40,975 bases of DNA from Pseudomonadota bacterium (GTDB lineage: Bacteria; Pseudomonadota; Alphaproteobacteria; Caulobacterales; Caulobacteraceae): the NCBI GenBank assembly GCA_963205005.1, contig CAUJHW010000094.1:1-40975 (forward strand), read 5' to 3'. The stretch's first letter is position 1, and every line of letters starts with the position of its first letter. Both the position numbers and the translations under genes were made by a program. The notes below the pieces were generated by a model that did not search any database, was not told the origin of the DNA, and worked only from the letters and a program-made list of their open reading frames with translations. Below, piece by piece: positions 9,700 through 17,395 of this stretch.

Positions 9700-10522
9700 T
9701 CCGGCCAGACGCCAACCGGCGAAGGCGGAGGGGGGACGCAGACACCTGTCCCCCAAACATGTGCTGATGATCGCCGGCGGGGTGCTGACCCTGGCCCTGG
9801 CGGTGACGCTGGCCACCGGCGGCCGCGCTCAGCACATCGCCGACGCGGTCGGCATGGGCGTCGACCAACGGTTCGCCGCCGCGGGCTTCCGGCTGAACAC
9901 CGTCCAGGTGAAGGGTGCGTCGCGCATGGCGACGCCGGACATCCTCGCCGCCGCCGGCCTCTACAAGGACCAGCCGCTGATGGGCCTCGACCTGGCCGCG
10001 CTCAAGGGCCGGGTGGAGAAGGTCGGCTGGGTCCGCGAGGCGCGGGTCTCGCGCATGCTGCCCGACACCCTGATGATCTCGGTCGAGGAACGTCGCCAGC
10101 TCGCCGTGTGGCAGCACGACGGCCGCAGCCAGGTCATCGACGACCATGGGCAGGTGATCCCCGAAGCTGATCCGGCCCGCTTCACCCGCCTGCCGCTGGT
10201 GGTGGGCATGGGCGGGGCGCAGCATGCGGGAGAGATCCTGCCGCTGCTCGCCCAGCGCCCACGGCTGATGGAGCATCTGGAAGCCCTGGTCCGGGTCGAC
10301 GACCGCCGCTGGGACCTGCGCCTGAAGGACGGTGCCCTGATCCAGCTGCCCGCCGTTGACGAGGAGCAGGCGCTGATCCGGCTGGAGCAGCTGGAAAAGC
10401 GCACCCACCTGATCGAACTCGGTTTCGAGCGCATCGACCTGCGCAACCCAGACACCGTGGCCGTCCGGCCACGCGCCGCCAACCCCCTCGCGCCCCCCAC
10501 GCCGCCCGTCGACGGCGTGTAA
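9635..10522 (+). CDS. ftsQ: Cell division protein FtsQ
   Basis: FtsQ is a bitopic inner-membrane divisome protein whose periplasmic part links FtsW/FtsI and other partners. The 295-residue protein has a basic, proline- and alanine-rich cytoplasmic tail (1-40), one membrane segment at about 42-61 and a POTRA region starting near residue 88 (FRLNTVQVKGASRMATPDIL). The FtsQ domain follows, with RVEKVGWVREARVSRMLPDTL and WDLRLKDGALIQLP. The ATG at 9635 lies inside ddl (65-nt overlap); a GTG at 9665 is an alternative start. Position between ddl and ftsA supports the call. Confidence 0.95.
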   Translation: MPAAVRGGSRVTAKPRAKTPASPARRQPAKAEGGRRHLSPKHVLMIAGGVLTLALAVTLATGGRAQHIADAVGMGVDQRFAAAGFRLNTVQVKGASRMATPDILAAAGLYKDQPLMGLDLAALKGRVEKVGWVREARVSRMLPDTLMISVEERRQLAVWQHDGRSQVIDDHGQVIPEADPARFTRLPLVVGMGGAQHAGEILPLLAQRPRLMEHLEALVRVDDRRWDLRLKDGALIQLPAVDEEQALIRLEQLEKRTHLIELGFERIDLRNPDTVAVRPRAANPLAPPTPPVDGV

Positions 10523-10540
10523 GGATCAAGTGACCGCCCC

Positions 10541-11908
10541 ATGCTGAAGACCGCGCCGCGCCCGACCGAAGTCGACAAGTCCGCCGTCCGCAAGGATCCG
10601 CGCCGGGACAGTCGGGACGGGCTGAAGGCCGCGCTGGCGCCGCCGAAAGTGACCGCCGCCGTGGACCTCGGCGCCTCGAAGGTCACCTGCTTCATCATGA
10701 AGCCCGAGGGCGTGCATCGCGGCGACCGCACGCTCACCACCTGCGGCGTCGGCTACGTCCAGTCGCGCGGCATTCGCGGCGGCTCGATCGTCAACCTCGA
10801 TGAGGCCTCGGCCGCCATCGCCCAGGCCGTCGAGCGGGCCGAGAATGTCGCCGGCGTGAACGTCCAGGGCGTGACCATCGCCACCGCCGGCGGAGCGCTG
10901 ACCTCCACCCGCGTCACCGGTCGCGTCTCCATCGGCGCCCGGCCCATCGCCGACAACGACCTGGTCCGGGCGATCAGCAATGCGCTGGCCCAGATCAAGC
11001 TGCCGGGCCGCCGCGCCATCCACATCCTGCCCATGGCCTGGGCCGTGGACGGGCAGGGCGGGGTGCGCGATCCGCGCGCCATGTTCGGCAAGACGCTTGG
11101 CGTCGAACTGCTGGTCGTCTCGGTTGCCGAGACCGTGTTCAATACCCTGGGCGCCTGCGTCGAGCGGGCCCATCTGCAGCTGGACGGCGTGGTCGCCGCC
11201 CCCTTTGTCTCCGCGCTCGCCGCGCTGGAAGAAGACGAGATGGACCTGGGCTCGGTCTGCATCGACATGGGCGGCGGGTCGACCTCGGCCTCGGTGTTCC
11301 GGGGCGGGAGCCTCGTTCACGTCGAGACCGTGCCGGTCGGCGGACAGCATGTGACCCAGGACATCGCCCGCGGCCTGTCGACCTCGATCGTCGGCGCCGA
11401 GCGCATCAAGACCCTGCACGGCTCGGCCATCGCCTCGGCCAACGAGGACCGTGAAATGATCGAGGCCCCGCCGCGCGGCGACGACCCCGGCGCCGGCCCC
11501 GTCGTGGCGCCCCGCTCGCTGCTGAAGGGCATCATCGCGCCCCGCGTGGAGGAAACTCTGGAACTGCTGCGCGACCGGCTGAAGTCGGCGGGCGCGCCCA
11601 TCGAGCCCGGCGCGGGCCTGGTCCTGACCGGCGGCGCGAGCCAGCTTGCCGGTGTCCGCGAAGTGGCCGTGCGGGTGTTCGACCGCCCGGTGCGCCTGGG
11701 CCGTCCGCGCCGCGTGCCGCATCTGGCCGACGCCGCCTCGGGTCCGGCCTTCACGGCGGCGGCGGGTATCCTGCACCGCTCGGCCTTCGGCCCCCGCGAG
11801 GCGGTTTCGACCAAGCAGCTCTCGTCCTCGAAGCTGCGCCGCGAACCGCTGGACCCCCGCGCCAACCCGGTCGCCAAGGCCGCCGCCTGGCTTCGGGACA
11901 ACCTCTAG
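10541..11908 (+). CDS. ftsA: Cell division protein FtsA
   Basis: FtsA is the actin-like ATPase that tethers FtsZ filaments to the membrane. The 455-residue protein starts with a ~36-residue charged extension, then the phosphate-1 motif AAVDLGASKVTC (39-50). Phosphate-2 CIDMGGGSTSASVF and the adenosine motif LTGGASQLAGV follow. The C-terminal helix KAAAWLRDNL fits the membrane-targeting amphipathic helix. The gene begins 18 nt after ftsQ. Its stop lies in a CTAG palindrome shared with the convergent amidohydrolase gene. Unlike many relatives it is not followed directly by ftsZ: 3.7 kb separates them. Confidence 0.96.
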   Translation: MLKTAPRPTEVDKSAVRKDPRRDSRDGLKAALAPPKVTAAVDLGASKVTCFIMKPEGVHRGDRTLTTCGVGYVQSRGIRGGSIVNLDEASAAIAQAVERAENVAGVNVQGVTIATAGGALTSTRVTGRVSIGARPIADNDLVRAISNALAQIKLPGRRAIHILPMAWAVDGQGGVRDPRAMFGKTLGVELLVVSVAETVFNTLGACVERAHLQLDGVVAAPFVSALAALEEDEMDLGSVCIDMGGGSTSASVFRGGSLVHVETVPVGGQHVTQDIARGLSTSIVGAERIKTLHGSAIASANEDREMIEAPPRGDDPGAGPVVAPRSLLKGIIAPRVEETLELLRDRLKSAGAPIEPGAGLVLTGGASQLAGVREVAVRVFDRPVRLGRPRRVPHLADAASGPAFTAAAGILHRSAFGPREAVSTKQLSSSKLRREPLDPRANPVAKAAAWLRDNL

Positions 11909-13668
11909 GGCTGGTTGTCCCCGCCCAGGAACGGCGCCCGCACATTCTTCGTGCGGCCCCGATCATAGATGACCTGACCCTCCTTGATGGTCATCAGGAC
12001 CTTCACGTCCTTGATCCGCGCCGGGTCGATCCGGGTCGGGTCAGCGTCAAGCACCACGAAATCCGCGTACTTGCCCGGCGTGATCGAGCCCTTGATGGCC
12101 TCGTCGAAGTGCTGCCAGGCGGGCCAGATCGTCAGGGCCTTCAGCGCCGTTTCGGGTGAGATCCGCTGGTCGGGACCCAGAACCTTGCCGCTGCGGGTCG
12201 TCCGGTTGACCGCGCTCCACCACGCATGCATCGCCGAGGGCGGCACGACAGGCGCATCGGTGTGCAGGCTGAACCGGATCTTCAGGTGCTCGGCCGCAGC
12301 CGTCGGGCTGATGAAGGCGCCGCGGTCGGGACCAAGGGTTTCGTCACGATGCCAGTCGCCCCAGTAGAAGGTGTGCTCGGCGAAGAACGACGGGAAGATC
12401 CCCAGTCTTTGATAGGCCTCCAGCTGGTCGCGCCGCGTGACCTGGGAGTGGATGACCACCGGCCGGGTCCGGCGCGCCTCGGAATGGATCTCATAGGCCT
12501 TCGAGACCGCCGCCAGGACCATGTCGATGCAGGCGTCGCCATTGCAGTGGGTCTGTACCTGCCATCCCCGGCCCATGAACCTGTCGTACCAGCCAACCAG
12601 TTCATCTTCCGGAACGGTCGGGTAGCCCCGATAGTCCGACGGCGCATCGTGGGGCGGATGCAGATAGGGCTGGCTCAGGTAGGCGGTCTTGCCCTGCGGC
12701 GAGCCGTCCGCGGTGATCTTCACGCCGGCGAACTTCAGGTGGCCGACATAGGGGCCGCCAACCTTCAGGCTGTTCTCCGCGATGATCGCGTCTGCAACGC
12801 TCCAGCGAAGATAGGACGCCACGTCGATCCGAAGCCGGCCGGCCTGGCTGGCGCGTGCCAGAAACGCAGCCGCGGCCGGACTTGAGGTGAGGCCATCCTG
12901 CGCTGTCGTGAAGCCCTGACTCGCATAGTAGGTCTGGATCTCGTCCAGGGCCTGGAGCGCCCTTTCCTTGTCCTGAGGGGGCGCTAGACGCAGGGCCAGG
13001 CCCACGGCCTGTTCATCAAGGGCGCCGTTCAGCTGTCCGTCCGATGTCCGGCCCAGCCGCCCGCCTTTCGGATCCGGCGTCGAAGCATCAAGACCCATCC
13101 TTCGCAGGGCCGCACTGTTGCAGCGGGCCAGATGCCCGGAGACGTGAACCACGCACAGCGGCCGCGTTGTGGATATGGCGTCCAGGTCCGCGAGGCCGGG
13201 GTGACGGTGCTCCGCCATCAGGGAATCGTCATAGCCACGGCCGATCACCATGCGGTCGTCAGGCCCGGGGTTCGCGGCCAGGTAGGCGCGCATGACGGAC
13301 TGAAGGTCCCGGATCGAACGGGTGGTTCCGACCGGCGCCGGGGCAAGATCTGCCAGATCCCAGATTTCAACCAGATTGCCGATATGGCTGTGCCCGTCGA
13401 CGAAGCCCGGCGTCATGGTCTTGCCGCGAAGGTCAACGGTCAGGGTGCGCGGGCCGCGAAGCCTTGCAACGTCGCGGTCGCGGCCGACGGCGATGATCCG
13501 CCCATCGCGGACGGCCACGGCCTCCGCCCTCGGCTGCACCTCATCGACCGTCAGGATGTTTCCATGCAGGTAGACGACGTCGGCCGGCCGGGTAGCAGCG
13601 TTTCCGCTTCCGGCCAGCAAGGACACGGCGGCGAGAGCCAGGATTCCTCCCAAGAGCCTGCCACGCAT
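11905..13668 (-). CDS. Exported YtcJ-like amidohydrolase
   Basis: This 587-residue protein belongs to the amidohydrolase superfamily, YtcJ-like branch, metal-dependent hydrolases of mostly unknown substrate. A signal peptide covers about residues 1-24 (LLAGSGNA then ATRPAD). The composite beta-sandwich start VVYLHGNILTVDE is followed by GFVDGHSHIGN with metal-ligand histidines at 93 and 95. Later come VQTHCNGDACID, VVIHSQV and LHTDAPVVPP. Upstream of the ATG is GGGAGGGGAAGA. The stop overlaps ftsA in opposite orientation by 4 nt. It lies downstream of a PHP-fold hydrolase gene on the same strand, so they may form an operon. Its presence between ftsA and ftsZ suggests insertion into the dcw cluster. 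Substrate cannot be told from sequence. Confidence 0.9.
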   Translation of the reverse strand: MRGRLLGGILALAAVSLLAGSGNAATRPADVVYLHGNILTVDEVQPRAEAVAVRDGRIIAVGRDRDVARLRGPRTLTVDLRGKTMTPGFVDGHSHIGNLVEIWDLADLAPAPVGTTRSIRDLQSVMRAYLAANPGPDDRMVIGRGYDDSLMAEHRHPGLADLDAISTTRPLCVVHVSGHLARCNSAALRRMGLDASTPDPKGGRLGRTSDGQLNGALDEQAVGLALRLAPPQDKERALQALDEIQTYYASQGFTTAQDGLTSSPAAAAFLARASQAGRLRIDVASYLRWSVADAIIAENSLKVGGPYVGHLKFAGVKITADGSPQGKTAYLSQPYLHPPHDAPSDYRGYPTVPEDELVGWYDRFMGRGWQVQTHCNGDACIDMVLAAVSKAYEIHSEARRTRPVVIHSQVTRRDQLEAYQRLGIFPSFFAEHTFYWGDWHRDETLGPDRGAFISPTAAAEHLKIRFSLHTDAPVVPPSAMHAWWSAVNRTTRSGKVLGPDQRISPETALKALTIWPAWQHFDEAIKGSITPGKYADFVVLDADPTRIDPARIKDVKVLMTIKEGQVIYDRGRTKNVRAPFLGGDNQP

Positions 13669-13691
13669 GATCGATCTTCCCCTCCCATGTC

Positions 13692-13713
13692 GCCCCGGGT
13701 TTCCCCCCGGGGC
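13692..13713 (-). other. Hairpin between the two hydrolase genes
   Basis: GCCCCGGG and CCCGGGGC form a perfect 8-bp stem with a 6-nt loop. It lies in the 112-nt gap between the PHP-fold gene and the amidohydrolase gene. No T-run follows on the minus strand, so a true intrinsic terminator is doubtful. It could be an mRNA-stabilising or attenuating structure in the shared transcript. Confidence 0.35.
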
Positions 13714-13780
13714 CTGCTTGAGGAAGCTATAGCCAGGCTTTCCGGCGTTCGGCGAGACGTATCGCGGCCGTCCGCCGCCC

Positions 13781-15292
13781 TCACTTCACCTCGATGAACA
13801 CCGGGTTGGCGTAGAACCAGAGGTCGCTCCAGGGATCTTCCCCGGCCGTGTCGGCCGCGGGCTCCAGCTCCGCGCCGTTCGTGCCGCGCACGCGGATGTA
13901 GATCGGACCTTTCACGTCTCGGATCGTATGGACCATCGACAGGCGTTCGCCGTCCCGGACCCAGTCCTTCGCGCTGAAGCGGCGCGCGACCCGGGTTGTC
14001 GGGTTCTTGTCCGTGGCCCTGTCGGCCGCGGGGCCGGTCACCGCGCCTTCGATCAGGTCGACCCGGGCTACATCGACGCTGCGGCCGCCGAAGTTCGCGC
14101 CGGCGGGGTCACGGACGCGGATCACGATGGTGACATCCGAACCGCGGGGAACCTTCAGGGTCCCGCCGATCTCGGCCTTCCGGCTGCCGTCGGCGCTGGA
14201 CGCCGTCACGTCCAGCTCGGACACCAGGTCGCCCAGGGTGGTGAACACCCGGCCGTTGCGCAGGCCGTCCAGGATGTCGCCCGGCTGTCTGACCGCCTTC
14301 ACATAGGTCTTGGAATATTCGCCGGGCCAGAAGTCCTTGCCGCCCTCGCTGTAGTGACGATGGGAGTCGGACGTCGAGGTCACCCACCAGCGGCGGCCCT
14401 CGCCCAGCATGGAGTCCCAGAAGCCGCCCAGGCGGGCGGTCATCTGGTCATAGCCGCCCATGGTGGGGGCGCGACGATAGGCGCCCCGGAAGGCGTCGTC
14501 GGGAAAGGGGGAGGCCACGCTGCTGAGGGACGCCGCCTGGTGACCGGGCGCGCCTTCCATGCCGATGGCCACCTGGGGCGCCGCGTCGTTCCAGTTCCGC
14601 AACTCGCCAGGCGCGACAAGACCGTAGGCGCCATAGGCGGTCGCCGTACGGGACGGGTGGTTGGCGATGACCACGGGCGGCGCCGGAATCTTCGACATGT
14701 ACTTCAGCGCATCGACCATCCGCGCCTCGGTGTTCCAGGCGTCATTGGACGGCCAGGGTTCGCGGCGGTTGTACTGGCTTTCGATGCCGAACAGCACCTC
14801 GCGCTCGGAGCCGTTGTTGGGAACGATGACGCTGGAATGCTCGGCCCCCGGTGTGTCCAGCTCCATGCCGTAGAACTGGATGACGCCGGGCGTCTGCCGG
14901 CGCGCCTTCAGGAGCTCGGGATAGGCCAGGTCGCGGTTCACCTTTGAGTGGAGCGGGCCGCCATGGTCGGTGGCGACCATCCACGACAGGCCGAACTTCG
15001 CACCCATGGCCGCGTTGGTGGGGATCGGATGGATCGCGTCTCCACCGATGATCGGGGAAGGCGGGGAGACGCCGTCGGCGGCCGACTTGAAGGTTACGCT
15101 GAACTGGCTGTGGACATGGTGATCGCCGGCCAGCCACTTCCGCCGGGCGGAATCGCCCTTCGCGACCCGGGCGGGTTCGACGGCCTCGATGCGCAGAGCG
15201 GCGTCCGGGTGACCCGGATGAGCGTGTGCGGCGCCGGGCAGGGCCAGCAGGGCGAGGGCGGTCAGGGCCGCTGCGGCGGGACGGGTGGGCAA
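13781..15292 (-). CDS. Exported PHP-fold metallohydrolase (CehA/McbA-like)
   Basis: This protein of about 503 residues looks like a secreted PHP-domain (polymerase and histidinol phosphatase fold) metallohydrolase. Its motifs are GDHHVHSQFS, ATDHGGP, GMELDTPGAEHS, VIANHPSR and STSDSHRHYSEGG, which supply the His/Asp ligands expected for a multi-metal centre. The C-terminal third (GGTLKVPRGSDVTI onward) is probably a beta-sandwich. The TTG at 15292 is preferred: it follows a strong AAGGAGG at 5-nt spacing and gives a clean signal peptide ending in AHA. An ATG at 15334 with an AGGAA upstream is the alternative and would add 14 residues including two glutamates. The substrate is unknown; the family includes hydrolases of carbamate and phosphate esters. 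Confidence 0.8.
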   Translation of the reverse strand: MPTRPAAAALTALALLALPGAAHAHPGHPDAALRIEAVEPARVAKGDSARRKWLAGDHHVHSQFSVTFKSAADGVSPPSPIIGGDAIHPIPTNAAMGAKFGLSWMVATDHGGPLHSKVNRDLAYPELLKARRQTPGVIQFYGMELDTPGAEHSSVIVPNNGSEREVLFGIESQYNRREPWPSNDAWNTEARMVDALKYMSKIPAPPVVIANHPSRTATAYGAYGLVAPGELRNWNDAAPQVAIGMEGAPGHQAASLSSVASPFPDDAFRGAYRRAPTMGGYDQMTARLGGFWDSMLGEGRRWWVTSTSDSHRHYSEGGKDFWPGEYSKTYVKAVRQPGDILDGLRNGRVFTTLGDLVSELDVTASSADGSRKAEIGGTLKVPRGSDVTIVIRVRDPAGANFGGRSVDVARVDLIEGAVTGPAADRATDKNPTTRVARRFSAKDWVRDGERLSMVHTIRDVKGPIYIRVRGTNGAELEPAADTAGEDPWSDLWFYANPVFIEVK

Positions 15293-15463
15293 TTCGGCCT
15301 CCTTCAGGACAGACGGCATTCGAGCAGGACGCATCGCCCGTTCCTAGTCGCGCGGCGTCCCGGGCGGATGACAGCGTCGTGACATATGTGCTGGATTTTC
15401 GTCCGAGGCGGGTTGACCCGGGGCCGCGGACGGCAGGGTTCGAGAACCTGCGGCATTACTGTC

Positions 15464-15533
15464 GATTCGCGATTCTTCTCTTGGACGCCGGGTCGAAAAA
15501 CCTGTGCGGTGAAGCTCGACGCCGTTCCGACTC
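15464..15533 (+). promoter_or_regulatory. Cluster of three GANTC (CcrM) sites upstream of ftsZ
   Basis: GATTC occurs at 15464-15468 and 15471-15475, and GACTC at 15529-15533. GANTC is methylated by the cell-cycle methyltransferase CcrM in Caulobacterales, and GcrA uses these methylated sites. In Caulobacter ftsZ is a known CcrM/GcrA-responsive gene. The clustering in one non-coding gap next to CtrA boxes supports a regulatory role here. Confidence 0.6.
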
Positions 15534-15544
15534 AGAGTATGCGG

Positions 15545-15559
15545 TTAACCCTCGATTAA
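15545..15559 (+). promoter_or_regulatory. Perfect CtrA binding box upstream of ftsZ
   Basis: TTAA-CCCTCGA-TTAA matches the CtrA consensus TTAA-N7-TTAA exactly. It lies 101 nt before the ftsZ ATG in a 367-nt intergenic stretch. TTAA is rare in this GC-rich window, so an exact spaced pair is unlikely by chance. In Caulobacter CtrA represses ftsZ in swarmer cells; the same is inferred here. Confidence 0.75.
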
Positions 15560-15575
15560 CGGTGTGGGCGCGTAC

Positions 15576-15590
15576 TTAACGCATCGTTAC
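15576..15590 (+). promoter_or_regulatory. Second, near-perfect CtrA box upstream of ftsZ
   Basis: TTAA-CGCATCG-TTAC has the right 7-nt spacing with one mismatch. It follows the perfect box with centres 31 bp apart, about three helical turns, which would place two CtrA dimers on the same face of the DNA. A GCTAGACC element at 15622-15629 resembles the Caulobacter -10 consensus GCTANAWC and could belong to the ftsZ promoter, though no clear -35 was found. Confidence 0.6.
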
Positions 15591-15659
15591 TCGGGTGCGT
15601 CGGGACAGGGGTGCCGGGCGCGCTAGACCGCAAAAAACCGGGGAAGGACCGAACGTCCC

Positions 15660-17150
15660 ATGACCATCTCTCTCTCAGCGCCGCGCGCCACGGAACTGAA
15701 GCCCAGGATTGTCGTGTTCGGCATCGGCGGGGCCGGCGGCAACGCCGTCAACAACATGATCGAGGCCGGTCTTGAAGGCGTCGAGTTCGTCGTCGGCAAC
15801 ACCGACGCCCAGCAACTCCAGTTCGCCAAGACCGAGCGCCGCATCCAGCTGGGCGTTCAGGTGACGCAGGGCCTGGGCGCCGGCGCCCACCCCGAAGTGG
15901 GCATGAGCGCGGCCGAGGAAAGCATCCCGGAGATCGGTGAGCACCTCGACGGCGCCCACATGGTCTTCATCACCGCCGGCATGGGCGGCGGCACCGGCAC
16001 CGGCGCGGCGCCGATCATCGCCAAGTGCGCCCGCGAGCGCGGCATCCTCACCGTAGGCGTGGTCACCAAGCCCTTCCACTTCGAGGGCCGCCACCGCATG
16101 CGCCTGGCCGACGCCGGGATCAGTGAGCTGCAGCGCTATGTCGACACCCTGATTGTCATTCCGAACCAGAACCTGTTCCGCGTGGCCAACGAGCGGACCA
16201 CCTTCGCCGAGGCCTTCGGCATGGCCGACCAGGTCCTGCACTCTGGCGTGCGCTCGATCACCGACCTGATGGTGCTGCCCGGTCTGATCAACCTCGACTT
16301 CGCAGACGTCCGCACGGTGATGACCGAGATGGGCAAGGCGATGATGGGCACGGGCGAGGCGACCGGCGAGGACCGCGCCCTGATGGCCGCCCAGAACGCC
16401 ATCCAGAACCCGCTGCTGGACGAGGTTTCGCTGAAGGGCGCCAAGGCCGTGCTGGTCAACGTGACCGGCGGCCTCGACATGACCCTGCTGGAAGTCGACG
16501 AAGCGGCCAACGCCATCTCCGAGCAGGTCGATCCGGAAGCCAACATCATCTTCGGCGCCGCCTTCGATCCGACGCTGGAAGGCATGATCCGCGTGTCGGT
16601 GGTCGCGACCGGCATGGACGGCGCCTCGATCGCCGCCATCGAGCCCAAGCCGGAGCGTCGTTCGCTTCAGGCCGAGCCGCTCCGCGCCACGGTCAGCCCG
16701 CGCGCCGCCGAGATCGCCGCGGCTGCCGAGCCCGTGATGGCCGCGGCGGCGGAAGCCGATGCCGAACTGGACCGCGAAGAGGAGCAGCCCGACATCTTCG
16801 CCGCTCCGCTGGCGGCCGAGGCCGCGCCGGTCGAGCCTGCCTTTGTCCAGCCGGTGACCCGGATCGTCGATCCCGCCGCCGCTGAGGCCGGCGATGAGCG
16901 TGACGAGCCCCTGTTCGCCGAGCCGGCCTATGAGCCCCGGCGTCCGCGCGGCGGGTTCCTGAGCATCTTCGGCGGCCGCCCGCGTTACGAGACCCCGCAG
17001 GCCCCGGCCGCCCAGGCGCCCGCGCCGCGCACGGCCCCCGCGCCCTCGCGCGGCGGCGCCCAGCCGCTGGAAGCCGCGGCCCCGGCCGAGGACGCCGATC
17101 ACAACGAGGATCTGGAGATCCCGTCGTTCCTGCGCCGTCTGGCCAACTGA
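15660..17150 (+). CDS. ftsZ: Cell division protein FtsZ
   Basis: FtsZ is the tubulin-like GTPase that forms the division ring. The 496-residue protein has the GTP-binding core [15 protein letters not shown] (19-33), the tubulin signature [10 protein letters not shown] (107-116), the [12 protein letters not shown]7 loop and the C-terminal core ending around residue 320. A linker of about 160 residues rich in Ala, Pro and Glu follows, as in Caulobacter FtsZ. The last residues [13 protein letters not shown] are the conserved peptide that binds FtsA and other partners. The ATG at 15660 follows GGGAAGGACC. The gene stands alone on the plus strand, with its own CtrA/CcrM control region upstream and a strong terminator downstream, so it is probably transcribed independently of ftsQA. 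Confidence 0.98.
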   Translation: MTISLSAPRATELKPRIVVFGIGGAGGNAVNNMIEAGLEGVEFVVGNTDAQQLQFAKTERRIQLGVQVTQGLGAGAHPEVGMSAAEESIPEIGEHLDGAHMVFITAGMGGGTGTGAAPIIAKCARERGILTVGVVTKPFHFEGRHRMRLADAGISELQRYVDTLIVIPNQNLFRVANERTTFAEAFGMADQVLHSGVRSITDLMVLPGLINLDFADVRTVMTEMGKAMMGTGEATGEDRALMAAQNAIQNPLLDEVSLKGAKAVLVNVTGGLDMTLLEVDEAANAISEQVDPEANIIFGAAFDPTLEGMIRVSVVATGMDGASIAAIEPKPERRSLQAEPLRATVSPRAAEIAAAAEPVMAAAAEADAELDREEEQPDIFAAPLAAEAAPVEPAFVQPVTRIVDPAAAEAGDERDEPLFAEPAYEPRRPRGGFLSIFGGRPRYETPQAPAAQAPAPRTAPAPSRGGAQPLEAAAPAEDADHNEDLEIPSFLRRLAN

Positions 17151-17180
17151 TCCCGGGCCGGCCCGACTGACACACAGATC

Positions 17181-17210
17181 GCGGCGGCGGACCTTGTCCG
17201 CCGCCGCTTT
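17181..17210 (+). terminator. Intrinsic terminator after ftsZ
   Basis: GCGGCGGCGGA pairs perfectly with TCCGCCGCCGC (11-bp stem, 5-nt loop), followed by TTT. It lies 30 nt after the ftsZ stop and separates ftsZ from the heme-protein operon. Confidence 0.75.
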
Positions 17211-17395
17211 CATGTCCGCACGCACGGCCTGCAACCAAAAGGCGTGACCTGAACGCACAGGTCGAGGCGCCTGTTTTCCGACGACATTTTGGGTGGCTCG
17301 GGGGTGAATTCCCGGGCGAATGTCACCGTGGAGAAACACAGCTGTAAACCGCCAGGGGCAGCGTTTCGCAAAATGCGTATCTGGGTGGAAGCGAC
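17211..17395. promoter_or_regulatory. Upstream region of the heme/Tat operon
   Basis: The 185 nt after the ftsZ terminator hold no gene. A small hairpin (GACCTG/CAGGTC, 17246-17251 with 17258-17263) and an AT-richer stretch around 17272-17290 and 17365-17375 are visible. The operon promoter should lie here because the terminator blocks ftsZ read-through, but no consensus -35/-10 pair was recognised. Confidence 0.4.

Larger units (their letters stand above)
15293..15659. other. Intergenic ftsZ control region (367 bp)
   Basis: No gene was found here apart from a possible 14-codon N-terminal extension of the PHP-fold hydrolase. The stretch holds divergent promoters (PHP hydrolase leftward, ftsZ rightward), three GANTC sites and two CtrA boxes, listed separately. 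A TTGACC at 15413-15418 has no matching -10. Confidence 0.8.

Noticed and set aside
13692..13713. Intrinsic terminator between the two hydrolase genes
   Set aside because: The stem is good but no T-run follows in the direction of transcription, so it was kept only as a hairpin.
15413..15418. TTGACC as -35 of the ftsZ promoter
   Set aside because: No -10 element at suitable spacing; it is more than 240 nt from the ftsZ ATG.
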